From Adiantum capillus-veneris (Eukaryota; Streptophyta; Polypodiopsida; Polypodiales; Pteridaceae): a stretch of DNA of 64,000 bases. This document shows positions 1 through 10,398 of the stretch, in pieces; the first letter of the stretch is position 1; each line of letters starts with the position of its first letter. The stretch spans positions 144,034,741-144,098,740 of the forward strand of contig CM043945.1 in assembly GCA_014529385.2 (NCBI GenBank). Direction: 5' to 3'. A program made the position numbers and the translations under genes. A model generated the notes under the pieces. That model had not been told where the DNA came from. It was given only the letters and a program-made list of their open reading frames with translations, and searched no databases.

Positions 1-721
1 AGCACCTCAATAACTTGTAAATACATCATGATCTCTCTCATGGTTATGTTAATGATCATTAAATCATCTTCAAAACACTCAAGTGTCGCAATTCGTGATG
101 GTTAGCCAACGTCTATCCTCCCCTTAAAAGGTGTGCGAGAAATCAAGTAAGTGTTCTATTCTCAATTTACCATTGGTTTGTTTCTCCACACTTATTCAAT
201 TGGTCTAAAGAAATTTCTCACTCCAACTCTCTTTTGCTTCATTACATATGCATGTGGCTACCTCTCATGGTGATTTTATTTGTGTCACGGCATTGCATAG
301 ATGGAGATGAGCTCTCTATGCAAAGTGTGTTAGTTAGATGTAGGTGATTCTCTTGTGTGTTTGAGAGGCAAGTCTTGTGCGCATGATTTTTTGATGAATG
401 CTTGAGAGAGGAGGAGTTTGGATGTATTATGGGTATTCTTATGGGGAGAAGGTGAATGCTATTCCACAAATTGCATATTTCATTTGATGCACGGCATTGG
501 GTTGCATAATCGTTGATGGTGTCAAGTGTCCAAAGTGTATATAGAGTAAGGGGGTTTTCAAACTGTGTTGCTTGAGTGGGTGAGTGCAAGAGTTATTTTG
601 ATTGGTTTCCTTCTCCACTCCCAAAAGAAGGTGGTGCCCCAAGTAGTGTGCGTACCTCTTTACGAGAGGGTAGGCCCATTGGTTTGGGTTTAGAGGCCCC
701 ATTTCAAAAAGCTCGCCCTCA
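1..721 (+). repeat. 5' LTR of the gypsy element (3' portion)
   Basis: The segment ends in CA at 721 and matches 8198-8927, which also ends in CA. The window begins about ten bases past the position equivalent to the AATAAA signal of the 3' copy, so what is seen here should be mostly U5 and the R/U5 border. Small ORFs on the minus strand inside this segment recur in both LTR copies and are not regarded as genes. Confidence 0.9.
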
Positions 722-726
722 TAAAG

Positions 727-743
727 TGGTGCCCCCATTGAGG
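727..743 (+). other. Candidate primer-binding site of the gypsy element
   Basis: Five bases after the LTR end, a TGG-starting stretch (TGGTGCCCCCATTGAGG) sits where a tRNA 3' end should anneal. It is not the initiator-Met type seen in the copia elements of this window. The tRNA was not identified. Confidence 0.5.
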
Positions 744-777
744 AACATATTTCCAAGTTACCTTCAAATTTTTACTG

Positions 778-990
778 ATGAATAATGGAGTTCCCATCTA
801 TCCATTTCATTTTGCACAACACATTAGAGTAAATGTTCACATAGATAGAAAAGTCTTTTTCCAGCAACGCATTGTTTTTATGTTTGGTGCAGAAAGACTT
901 AGAGAAATACTGGCATCACCCAATCCAATTATACTTCCAATCATCAATTATGAAACTTATTTTGATGTTCACGTGTTCATTTTGTTTTAG
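778..990 (+). CDS. Small leader ORF A (70 aa) of the gypsy element, unknown function
   Basis: An ATG-to-TAG ORF of 70 codons lies 57 bp after the 5' LTR and before gag. No family is recognised. Its C-terminal half is hydrophobic and contains FG..RL.EI.AS.NP, then ILP.I.YE and finally DV..FIL just before the stop. These residues recur at the same positions in the next ORF (1074-1286), which also has 70 codons; by eye 30 of 70 residues are identical without a gap. An intact reading frame in an element whose gag and pol are full of stops is notable. Tat and Ogre elements are known to carry extra ORFs between LTR and gag, but usually much longer ones. It could be a leader peptide, a remnant of a captured gene, or chance preservation. 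There is no signal peptide; the hydrophobic stretch is too short and interrupted to call a membrane segment. Confidence 0.55.
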   Translation: MNNGVPIYPFHFAQHIRVNVHIDRKVFFQQRIVFMFGAERLREILASPNPIILPIINYETYFDVHVFILF

Positions 991-1073
991 GGGCAGGAAC
1001 AAGGAGTGGTGAAGGGGTGCTCAAGGGCCATATGAAGAAACGAGGTCTTCAAACCAACAATGAGGAGTAGCAC

Positions 1074-1286
1074 ATGAATCACGATCAAAACAATGAACCT
1101 TTTAGGCCTATTGCTCGGCAATCCATTCACATAAGCATTGCAACTAAGTTTAGGTTTCAATATATAATAAGGAGGATATTTGGATCCACTCGCCTCAATG
1201 AAATCAATGCTTCAATTAATCCATTTATTCTACCTATGATAAAGTACGAATTAACAATGGATGTGTACATTTTCATTTTAATGTAA
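1074..1286 (+). CDS. Small leader ORF B (70 aa), diverged tandem copy of ORF A
   Basis: An ATG-to-TAA ORF of 70 codons starts 296 bp after the start of ORF A, in another frame, and 84 bp before gag. Aligned end to end with ORF A without gaps, about 43% of residues are identical, concentrated in residues 36-69. The N-terminal 20 residues are much less alike. The pair therefore looks like an old tandem duplication that kept exact length and the C-terminal motif, which suggests selection on protein rather than drift. Function unknown; a role in packaging, translation control or expression of the element is only a guess. Confidence 0.55.
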   Translation: MNHDQNNEPFRPIARQSIHISIATKFRFQYIIRRIFGSTRLNEINASINPFILPMIKYELTMDVYIFILM

Positions 1287-1369
1287 TCAGATTTATAGTG
1301 TCAACAATCTTGTGCGGCCCGTAAGAGAAAAGTTTCTTTAAATTTTATTTTTCAAAAAGTCTAAACAAA

Positions 1370-2158
1370 ATGTCAAGTTCTTTTCCCACGTTTTATGCAA
1401 GAAGTGGGGAAGATGCGCAAGAGTTTCTAGACAACTTGGAGATGGCACATCTCATATCCGGAAGAGATGAAGAGGAAGTAAAGCTACGAGCCTTCCCGTT
1501 GGTTCTAAAAGCAGAAGCTAAAGCATGGTATGAGACCTTGCAACCCCAAATCAAGTCCAACTGGGAGAGACTGCGAGCAAGCTTCCTCTCCATGTTCGGG
1601 CAAGGTGATACTTCTGAAGGACTATGGAAATGTCTTATTGGACATAAGCAGGTATCACTTGAAGACTATCCCTCTTATGAAGCAACCTTTGTCAATCTAT
1701 GGGGTAGGTGGGAGGCTACATTAGAAAATCATGGTGGTGCACGTAACTTTCTAAAAAAAGAGAGATTCATGGTTGGCTTGTATCCACTTTTAAAGGCTAA
1801 AGTAGAGCTAAAATTCCCATCCACCTTCGAAGAAGTACGTGAGGTAGCCATCATCAAGTTTAGAAAACTACACTTCCAAGCACATAGAGCAAGGGGTTTG
1901 AATGAAGTGAGTGAGAGGGAATCTTCACAAATCATGGAAGCACCAATTAGGGCCCCTCTTGCACAATCTTCACAAATAGGAGATAACTCTCAACAAGAGG
2001 TTTTACAAAGGCTAACTCAACAGCTTGAGAACCTCACTCTGAATCTAGTACAGGGTCTACCTCAACAACGACAACCAAGAGAAGGGAATCGCAATCAACG
2101 AAGACAAGCTCAAGAGTTGCGATGTTGGAATTGCAATGAAATGGGCCATGGCATGTAG
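1370..2158 (+). pseudogene. gag: Gag of the gypsy element, truncated inside its zinc knuckle
   Basis: 262 codons. The product is the structural Gag protein that forms the cytoplasmic virus-like particle and binds element RNA. The central part has the plant gypsy Gag (retrotransposon gag) pattern, with LRAFPLVLKAEAKAWYETL near residue 45 and the conserved W and F/Y spacing after it. A Q/R-rich linker leads to a CCHC zinc knuckle beginning CWNCNEMGHG. A TAG at 2156-2158 falls inside the last four-residue spacer of the knuckle; the final Cys follows two codons later in the same frame. The frame continues to another TAG at 2225-2227 and then into the protease ORF. Start chosen at the first ATG of the frame. 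Confidence 0.88.
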
Positions 2159-2374
2159 AATTGTCCACATCCATGGCGACTTCCGGGAGACATATATCCC
2201 CCCAGACCACCTCCTCTCACTGTGTAGCAAGAACTAGCTCAAGGCCCACAAATCCTTCGTCGACCACCACCACCAGCAAATATACCTCCCGTCCCACATG
2301 AGGAGGAAGAAAGAGGAGTCAACATCATCAAGCTAGAAGAGGTAATAGATGAGCATACTCTAAAGTTTGATGTT

Positions 2375-3085
2375 ATGCCTGGAGAAAAACGCACAAGAGC
2401 ACATGATAAGGATAAAGACATGAGAAGTGAAGGAACAAATTCAGCCAGAAGGGGCAAGAAGAAGAAGTTAAAGATGGAAGAAGCTGAAAGTAGCAGGAAG
2501 AAAAGATCAAGGCGAAGGGAAATTGGTATCAACGACTTCCCATTGGGAAAGGAGCTAGAGCCCTACAACATCCTGGAGGATTTACAAACCCAAAAGCCAA
2601 ACATTTCATGGCCTCAACTTCTACACCTATTAGCCAAAGTAAGAAGGCAATTGCCAAAGTTGGTAAGTACAAGAATTCCAAAGAAGAAAGCAAATCTTTC
2701 CATTAAGGTTGTGCCCTCAAAGCTAAAAAAAGATGTGGAACCCATTGTGGATGCTTACATAAGGGGTAAAAAGGTGTCTAATGTATATGTTGATGGTGGA
2801 GCTCAAATGTGTGTGATCACGGAAAAATCAATGAATAGGTTAGGGCTTGAAATAACAAAGTCCTCTAATTGTCAAGCTAGGCTAGCCAACAACTCAAGTG
2901 TGAAGTGTTTGGGGATCATTGAAAATGTAAAAGTCTCTGTATGTAACATAGATGCACGAGTGGATATGTATGTCATGCCAGCTAAGGGGGATGGCTATCC
3001 CATCATCCTAGGGAGGCCTTGGCTCATTGCTGTGAACGCAGATAAAAAATGGGGAAGTGGTCGTTTGATTCTTAAGAAGGGTTAA
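2375..3085 (+). pseudogene. Aspartic protease region of the gypsy element
   Basis: Same frame as gag. After a very basic KKKK/RRR-rich linker comes a retropepsin-like domain. The flap-side strand and active-site motif read YVDGGAQMCVI (a variant of the usual DTGA/DSGA), and the C-terminal strand reads IILGRPWL, both typical of gypsy proteases. Its job would be to cleave the Gag-Pol polyprotein inside the particle. The frame ends at TAA 3083-3085 and resumes directly in the RT ORF, so the stop is a point lesion within one long polyprotein and not a natural end. The DGGA active site may also be a lesion. Confidence 0.8.
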
Positions 3086-3088
3086 CCG

Positions 3089-4774
3089 GTGGTGTATGAT
3101 TGGCGAGAGGGAAAGCAACTAGATATCAACTATGAAACCACGGCAGATAAAGAGAGCGAGGAGGAGAGTCCTTACTCAAGTGATGAGGAAGCATCAACCT
3201 GTGCATCAACCAGTGAAGAGGAGTCTTCTTTGGAGGTAATGGGAATTGTATTTAACACCAACACCCAAGATGTTTCCGTAGAAGAAAAGCCAACAGACAA
3301 TCACACACCAGGGGATGAAAGATGCCACCACCTTGAAGAAGGATTTGAGAAGATGCTTGCAAAAGATCTTACTTGTGAGGAGAAGAGGTCCTACATCAAT
3401 ATGTTAAGGAGGTATCCCAATTTGTTTATCACTGACTACTCACAAATAAGAGGTGTAGATGTAATAGAGCATCGAATTGAATTGAACCCAGGGACCAAAC
3501 CCGTGGCTCAAAAGTTAAGGCGACTAGGATCTGTGCAACAAAAGGCTCTCCTACAAGAAGTGAATCGACTCTTGAAGGCTGGCTTTATCTATCCAGTATT
3601 CAACTCCGAATGGGTATCACCTATTGTAGTCACTCCCAAGAAGAATGGTAAGTGGAGGGTCTGCATGGATTACAAACCCCTCAACGCTATGACAAAGAGG
3701 GACCACTTCCCTCTCCCTTTCCAATATGAAATTTTCAATGAAGTAGCAGGTCACGAATGCTACACTGTGTGTGATGGGTATTCAGGATATTTTCAAATTA
3801 GAATAGCAGAAGAGGACCAACCAAAAACCACCTTCATCACACCTTGGGGATGTTTTGCATTTAGAGTAATGCCTTTTGGGCTCACCAATGCTCCTAGCAC
3901 CTTCATGAGATTCACAATATTTGTATTTCAGCCATTCTTTGGAAAATCTATAAAATTCTTTATGGATGATTTCTGTATTTATAGTTGTAGATCACTTCAC
4001 TGCCAAAAGGTTGAAGAGGGGCTTAAGAGGCTCCATCAATTTGGGGGACAACTCAACCCAGAGAAGTGTCATATCGGTGAATCTCAGGTGGTTTTGATAG
4101 TCCATGTGGTTTCTTCACAAGGAATTCAAGTGGATCCCTCTAAAGTAGAGGCCCTTTTGTCATTATCTCCACCAACAACAACTAAGGAGCTAATGACCTT
4201 CAACCACAAAGTGAGGTACATGTCTCGCTTCATCCATCTCCTAGCAGAAGCCATCGCCCCTTTGCATAGGTTGGCAAACCAATCTACATTTGAATGGGGG
4301 AGGGAACATTCAAAATGTTTTGAGGAAGTGAAGGGCATTCTTAGCTCTCTCCCAATCCTAATGCCACCAGATCCAAAGGAGACCTACTATGTCACTCCAA
4401 GTGTAGGTTTCGAAGAAATTGGTGTTGTTTTGATGCAAAAAGATCCTAAAACATCATACATGGGGCCGATCTATTTTGCAAGCAAGGTGATGACTCCGGC
4501 CGAGAAGGGATACATTGAAATGGAGAAAGTGGTCTTTGCAATCTTGTTTGCGGTAAGGAAGTTTCGATCGTATCTTCTTCCTGTGCCATTTGTTTTTCTC
4601 ACTTTAGAGCACAATCTACCATATGTAGTACAACACATGAGCCTCTCATCTAGAATAGCAAAGTGGGTGCTTGAACTCCAAGAATTTGAATACACTTTCC
4701 TTGTAGAAGATAGCACAAGAGCAGGACTTGCAGACATTCTCACCTACAAAGTGAGAGAAAGGAAAGGATCATGA
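3089..4774 (+). pseudogene. pol: Reverse transcriptase and first RNase H of the gypsy element
   Basis: 561 codons in the gag/protease frame. An acidic linker leads to RT: WVSPIVVTPKKNGKWRVCMD, then the first catalytic Asp in VCDGYSGY, PFGLTNAPSTF, and the active-site box FFMDDFCIY. A Ty3-type RNase H follows (about residues 410-530), with IGVVLMQ, YFASKVM and YIEMEK. The usual catalytic Asp residues of this RNase H are missing: the first strand reads YYVTPSVGFEEIG and the later TDHKPL-type motif reads LEHNLP. That is typical of elements that rely on a second RNase H. The frame ends at TGA 4772-4774 and goes on in frame. Confidence 0.93.
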
Positions 4775-5368
4775 CTACAAAGAGAGGAAGGCTCAAAACA
4801 GTTCAAAGTGAAGGAGATTGATAATGCCCATACTTTATGCTTTGACGGAGCTTATCAACGCCAACAAGACAAAGCAGCAGGGGGGATCATCATTTTGAAC
4901 CCACAAAAGGAGGTAATGGTTTGAAAAGGTATCACTCTACCCAATATTCACTCTAACAATGAGGCTGAGTATGCTGCTCTAACCCTTGGGTTAGAAGAAT
5001 GCAAAGAATTAGGCATACAAAGACTTATTATAAAAGGTGATTCTTTGCTAGTGGTCAGGCAAATCCAAGGGACTTGGAGGTGCAAGAATCGTACATTGTT
5101 TGAGTGTCTTAGTAGTGTAAGAGCTTTGATGAAGGGTTTTAAAGCAACACAGGTACAACACATTGTGAGAACTCATAACAAGGAAGCAGACTTACTCGCA
5201 AATGAAAAGCTTCAAATGGCGGTAGGAGGTGTGAAACTATATGAACCCAAATATCAAGGTCAAGAGGAGCTAAAAGACATTATTTTCTTTCTACAAGCAG
5301 GTGAGTGTCCCAAACACTTAGACAAGGTGCAAAGACATAGACTAGTTAAGAAGGCCACACCTTACTAG
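4775..5368 (+). pseudogene. Second (archaeal-type) RNase H of the gypsy element
   Basis: This continues the polyprotein frame from the RT ORF. The catalytic pattern of an RNase HI-like (RVT_3) domain is complete: Asp in CFDGAYQ (about 4838), Glu in NNEAEYAAL (about 4958), Asp in IKGDSLLVV (about 5036) and Asp in HNKEADLLANE (about 5176). A duplicated RNase H between RT-RH and integrase marks the Tat/Ogre/Retand group. A TGA at 4922-4924 splits the domain and a TAG at 5366-5368 ends the frame; both are compatible with a single transition from a sense codon. Confidence 0.88.
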
Positions 5369-6501
5369 TTGATCAGGGATGATTTATATCACAAAGGGAA
5401 AGATTTGGTCTTGAGGAGAGTACCAGGTGTGCAAGAGATAGAGAAAATTATTCTTTCATGTCATGATGATATCTGTGGTGGTCATTTTTCTCAAGATATT
5501 ACAAGTAGGAAGATTTTACAAGCAGGGTTTATTTGGCCGAGCTTACATCGTGATGTCCAATATTGGTGTAAGGCATGTAAGCAATGCCAAATTGCTGGGG
5601 ATAGATGACTAACATATGAGCCTTGAGTCCCAATAATATCTTATGGCCCTTTTGAAAAGTGGGGTGTGGATGCAATAGGTCCCCTACCTGGTACTTCTAC
5701 AGGGAAGGTTTTCATCATCATGGGTGTTGACTACATGACACGATGGGCGGAAGCAACAAGCACAACCCGAATCACAGCTGAAGAGGTATCAAAGTTTATT
5801 TTTGATCATATTTGTAGTAGGTTTGGAACACCCCTAGAAATCTTATCAGATCGAGGCCCGGGATTTAGGGTTGACCATCTGAATGATCTCTTGAGGAGGT
5901 TAAAAGTGAAACACCTGCCTTAAAACCCTACTATCCTCAATGCAATGGATTGGTGGAAAAAGTGAATGGAATGATATGTAAAATCATTTCTAAGCAGGTT
6001 GTGGACCGGCCTAATGATTGGGATCGCCATTTGACGGCTACTCTTTAGGCGTATAGGACATCTTTCAAGGTATCTACCCAATTCACCCCTTTTCATCTAG
6101 TTTATGGATAGGAGGCACTTCTCCCCATTGAGGTAGAGCTCTCAAGCTTGCGCGTTCTTGCAAGAGTGGCAAAAAAACCAAAAGAGGTTCTACATGAAAG
6201 GATCTTAGATCTCCAACGACTCGAGCTAGATAGAGAAGAGTCCATTGATCACTACATCACCAAAGCGACAAGCCAAAGGGACAAAATCAACAAGAAGCTC
6301 AAGGGGAAAGGATTGAAGGAAGGTATGTTGGTTCTTCGCTATGATAACCGACTTGATACTCGACTTGACAAAAAGTTTTTACAAAGATGGGAGGGACCTT
6401 TCATGATAAAAACAAAGTTTGGGAATGGTAGTTATAGATTAGCAGATTTATCAGGAAAACTCCACAAGACCAGAGTCAATGGATGGAGATTAAAGCCCTA
6501 A
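5369..6501 (+). pseudogene. Integrase of the gypsy element, frameshifted
   Basis: The HHCC zinc-binding domain is seen in CHDDICGGH and CKACKQC (about 5456-5590). The catalytic core follows: Asp in WGVDAIGPL (about 5660), Asp in ILSDRGPGF (about 5840) and Glu in NGLVEKVNG (about 5945). The Glu part lies in another frame (frame 1) after a shift around 5920, where the first frame hits TAA 5921-5923. Further stops are TGA 5606-5608, TGA about 5624, TAG about 6046 and TAG about 6109. The C-terminal part 6148-6501 (KFLQRWEGPFMIKTKFGNG, then a terminal VNGWRLKP) is the usual GPF/Y-type tail; no chromodomain is visible. Confidence 0.9.
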
Positions 6502-6835
6502 TTTCAACGTATCAATCCGTTGATAGGAAGTCATCTACCTACATCGTCTAAGCTCAAAATTGGCATGGATCCCTTTGGCTTGGCAAATGCTCCACCTATT
6601 TTTAAAGCTTTGATGTGCAAAGAAGAACCAGCCTTGGAATCTGAGCATACCCAAGGCAATCCTCCCATCTCCGATTTATGGGATTGAGGTAATGAAAAGC
6701 AGGTCTAATGGAGTAAAAGAGTGCATGTCGCTCCTCCTATTAAAAAAAAAAAAGAGGAAAATGAAGAAAAAAAAAGAAAATAAAGAAGAAGAGGAAGAAG
6801 CAACACTGTCCTCCTAAAGATATGAATATCTCTAG

Positions 6836-6849
6836 GCTTGGGGGAGGGC
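6836..6849 (+). other. Polypurine tract before the gypsy 3' LTR
   Basis: GGCTTGGGGGAGGG is the purine run expected as plus-strand primer directly before the 3' LTR. The first LTR base was set just after it, at about 6850, because no in-window copy of the left LTR end exists for comparison; the true border could differ by a few bases. Confidence 0.65.
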
Positions 6850-7991
6850 TAATATGAGTGGCATAAAATGGTAACCATCTTTTTGCAACATTTTTCAGCT
6901 TACTCAACGTCCTCTTCCTCATATGTGTATATATTTTTCTACGCCATTAAGTTATCTAGAGTAAATTCCCCCTCTTCGTTTAACCTTTGTGGCAACAAAT
7001 ACATTGTACTCTTCCCAAAAATGTCACCTTAGTCATATATTTATACTACCAACCTTTTTTTTTTGCTTTGTAAATAAAATTAAGCATACAATAACCAACT
7101 ATCTACCCCCAAACTTTCTTACCTCTTGTAAATTAGTAGTAGAAAAATAATATATCCATCTTCCATCCCATATAGATAAATTACCATGGAAAATCAACTC
7201 TCCACTTGTCTTTACCAAAGATTATGGACCATCTCTATAAGTCTTTTATGCCCCCTACATAAGTGGCCCAATATCTCTTAAGAATATACATATAGTTTTT
7301 CTCCTTTCCAAAAGACTCAAATTGTATATTCTTTTCACAAGAAAATAATATTGGGCCCTCCTCTATTTGTTTAAGCATCATACCCTTTTGAAAAAGCATG
7401 ATTCCCCTTGGATGCATACAAGCAAAGGGCCCATACAAGAAGACTTGGAAGCAAAAGACTCCCTAGCCTAGTGTGGACCTTCCAAACCGAATTCCTTGGT
7501 GCATGGGCATGAAGAATAGTCCAAATTCATATCAAACATGTTGAGAAGGTCAAATTTTCCTTTTGAAGCATGTCATTCCGAGCTACAGGTAAAAAGTTAT
7601 GGTCAAAATAGTGTAAATATGTAAGAGTCGCAGCAAAAGGGAATTGTAAATCAAGTAAATCAAGAGGGTGAGATCTTATTTTGCCCCTACTCATCTTCTA
7701 GAAGAGCAATGAGTGTTCAAGGTCACTTGCATGTGATGGGACCAACCTAAAGATGCTTTCTAAATGCCAAGACAGACAAGTTGAGATACCCCGCAGGAGC
7801 CACCCGTAGGGCCTCATGGTGGGGCCCACCTACATTATGCACCCCTATGGAGCCTTCACGGTCTAAAATGATATTTTTGGTGAATAAATACTCCATTTTA
7901 TGTACAATATTAAATGAGTGGTCAAAGGACACTTAATTAGGGCTAATCACTCACCCTAATTAAGTGTAGCATAATCCCACTCCTACACAGC

Positions 7992-8000
7992 TATAAATAG
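7992..8000 (+). promoter_or_regulatory. LTR core promoter (TATA box)
   Basis: TATAAATAG after an AT-poor stretch, about 190 bp before AATAAA, in the expected U3 position of the LTR. Transcription would start near 8025. The equivalent site of the 5' LTR is outside the window. Confidence 0.6.
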
Positions 8001-8183
8001 CCCCCCTTGGAGAGACTCAAGGACACACACCTATATTTTTAACTTCATGTTGTTTCTTGATCAATAGTAGATAAAACCCCAACTCTCCCTCTTTCACATC
8101 CTCCCTCCTAACCCTCCTCTTTGGAGGAAGTGCAACTCTATCCTCCACTCTCTTTATTCTACAATCTCTTACTACATCAACCC

Positions 8184-8189
8184 AATAAA
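8184..8189 (+). terminator. Polyadenylation signal in gypsy 3' LTR
   Basis: AATAAA downstream of the LTR TATA box, so it marks the end of R. It would terminate the element transcript near 8200. Confidence 0.5.
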
Positions 8190-8927
8190 TCATTTGTAGC
8201 ACCTCAATAACTTGTAAATACATCATGATCTCTCTCATGGTTATGTTAATGATCATTAAATCATCTTCAAAACATTCAAGTGTCGCAATTCGTGATGGTT
8301 AGCTAGCGTATGTCCTCTCCTTAAAAGGTGTGCAAGAAATCAAGTAAGTGTTCTATTCTCAATTTACCATTGGTTTGTTTCTCCACACTTATTCAATTGG
8401 TCTAAAGAAATTTCTCACTCCAAATCTCTTTTGCTTCATTACATATGCATGTGGCTATCTCCCATGGTGATTTTATTTGTGTCACGGCATTGCATAGATG
8501 GAGATGAGCTGTCTATGCAAAGTGTGTTAGTTCGATGTAGGTGATTCTCTTGTGTGTTTGAGAGGCAAGTCTTGTGCGCATGATTTTTTGATGAGTGCTT
8601 GAGAGAGGAGGAGTTTGGATGTATTATGGGTATTCTTATGGGGAGAAGGTGAATGCTATTCCACAAATTGCATATTTCATTTGATGCACGGCATTGGGTT
8701 GCATGATCGTTGATGGTGTCAAGTGTCCAAAGTGTATATATAGTAAGGGGGTTTTCAAAGTGTGTTGCTTGAGTGGGTGAGTGCAAGAGTTATTTTGATT
8801 GGTTTCCTTCTCCACTCCCAAAAGAAGGTGGTGCCCCAAGTAGTGTGCGTACCTCTTTACGAACATTTTGTGAGGGTAGGCCCATTGGTTTGGGTTTAGA
8901 GGCCCCATTTCAAAAAGCTCACCCTCA

Positions 8928-10398
8928 GCAGCACTCCCAAGTTAGAGCATGAATCCAATGGTAGACCTGGGACCGTATGTACTACCAACCCAATCCATAT
9001 CTGTGTAGCCATAGAGCTGCAACTCCACATCAGTCCTATAAAAGAGTGCATAATCCAAAGTAGCACTCACACTCCACTCACATAGCGCAAAGTGCACCTC
9101 ACTGCATCCAAGTGTGGTTTCTTGGGAGACTACATAAATTGACTCACCAATCCAAATGTGTAGCTCAAGTCTCAACGTGAAATAGTAAAAAAAGATCAAG
9201 CTACCCACAATCTTCCTGTACATGGTAGCATTATCAAGCACTTGATCTGCATCATTTTCCAACTTCAAATTTTGATCCAAGGAAATTGGAATTGGATTAC
9301 AATCAGTCATACCATACTTTTTCAACATATCCAAAGCATATTGTCTTTGTATACACCTTCTTCCGTGTAAATAATTTCAATGCCCAAGAAATACTACAAG
9401 TCTCCCAAGTCTTTCATGTCAAATTCTTGCATAAGTAGAGCTTGCATGCCCTCTACTTCAACCACATTATCACCTTCAACAATCAAATCATCCACATAGA
9501 CACATATTACCACAATTCTTGCCTCATTCTTCCACACATACAATGAATGGTCTGCATCACACATCTCAAACCCTAATGAAATGAGAAATTCCACAATCCT
9601 TTCATACCAAGATCTAGGTGCTTGCTTCATCCCATACAATGCTTTCTTTAACTTGCATACAAGGTGACATAGCCTCATATTTTCATAACCTTGTGGTTGC
9701 TCCATAGTGACATAATCTCCTCCAAGTCTCCATTCAAAAATGCATTCTTTACATCCATTTGTTTCAACACCCATTTCAATGTGGAAGCCACTACAATAGA
9801 AATGAATGGTAGCCATCTTAGCTACGAGGTTGAACGTCTTCTCATAATCAATCCCATAAGTTTGTGCATAACCTTTGGCCACAAGTCTAGCCTTGTACCT
9901 ATTCACACTGCCATCATCATCATTCTTTATTTTGTAAACCCACTTACATCCAATTGCCTTCTTATCCTTTGGTAATGGCACCAATTCCCATGTTCCATTT
10001 GCATCAAGTGAACCCGTCTCTTCATCCATAGCTTGCCGCCATTTTTCATCCATAACAACATCCTCAAAACATGTGGGTTCTACTTCCTCTGCAATCTTCA
10101 CCATAAATTCACAATGACAAGACATATAACTGTCATAAGTCAATCTCTGCACATAATTTCTTGCTCTTTTTGACCTACGTGGTCCAGGATCACTTCGAGG
10201 TGCTCTATTCCCTGCTTGCATTCTTCTTGCACCTGGAGTCTTCATAGAGGATATGTCAAACTCCTCACTCAAACTTTGCGCAGAACCACTACTATTGCCA
10301 TCATCATAACCAACACTCAAATTTGGCAACTTAGGGACATCATCAAATTTTTCCTTTCCTTTCCTTGATACATTTGAAGAGTTTGTAGGACTCACTCT
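8928..10398 (-). pseudogene. Ty1/copia pol remnant (RT and part of RNase H), split by the gypsy insertion
   Basis: Minus strand, read from about 10395 to 8928. A linker with PRRSKRARN leads to the copia RT (RVT_2) motifs WRQAMDEE, GCKWVYKIK, RYKARLVAKGY, KALYGMKQAPRSWY and the active site CVYVDDLIV. The second part (9334-8928) has the MYRKIVGSLI segment and RNase H with YGYTDMDWVGS. Around 9730-9810 the first catalytic segment (QMDVKNAFLNG) lies in a different frame from its surroundings, so two indels compensate each other. Stops lie near 9380-9395 and at the RNase H end. The frame runs through LGSAA straight into the gypsy LTR border, showing that the gypsy element landed in this gene; the rest of the copia 3' end should lie left of the window. 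No integrase or LTR is seen to the right, so it is also 5'-truncated. Confidence 0.9.

Larger units (their letters stand above)
1..8927 (+). mobile_element. Ty3/gypsy (Tat-type, dual RNase H) LTR retrotransposon, 5' end outside window
   Basis: Positions 1-721 repeat at 8198-8927 with only scattered substitutions and one 9-bp insertion, so these are the 3' part of the 5' LTR and the end of the 3' LTR. Between them, in one orientation, lie two small ORFs, gag, protease, reverse transcriptase, RNase H, a second RNase H and integrase, the order expected of Ty3/gypsy. The second, archaeal-type RNase H after the normal one is the hallmark of the Tat lineage. The coding part is dead: at least nine in-frame stops and one frameshift. 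By analogy with the 3' LTR, about 1.35 kb of the 5' LTR lies left of the window. The element interrupts a copia RNase H coding sequence at 8927/8928. Confidence 0.93.
6850..8927 (+). repeat. 3' LTR of the gypsy element (about 2.1 kb)
   Basis: Its last 730 bp match 1-721. The left border is inferred from the polypurine tract. The LTR holds a TATA box (7992-8000) and an AATAAA (8184-8189), with no ORF of note. It ends with CA at 8927, directly followed by copia coding sequence. The 5 bp after it (GCAGC) should be one copy of the target-site duplication. Confidence 0.85.

Noticed and set aside
439..756. Minus-strand ORF in the gypsy LTR, also present at 8636-8908
   Set aside because: Recurs only because the LTR is duplicated; no coding signal and antisense to the element.
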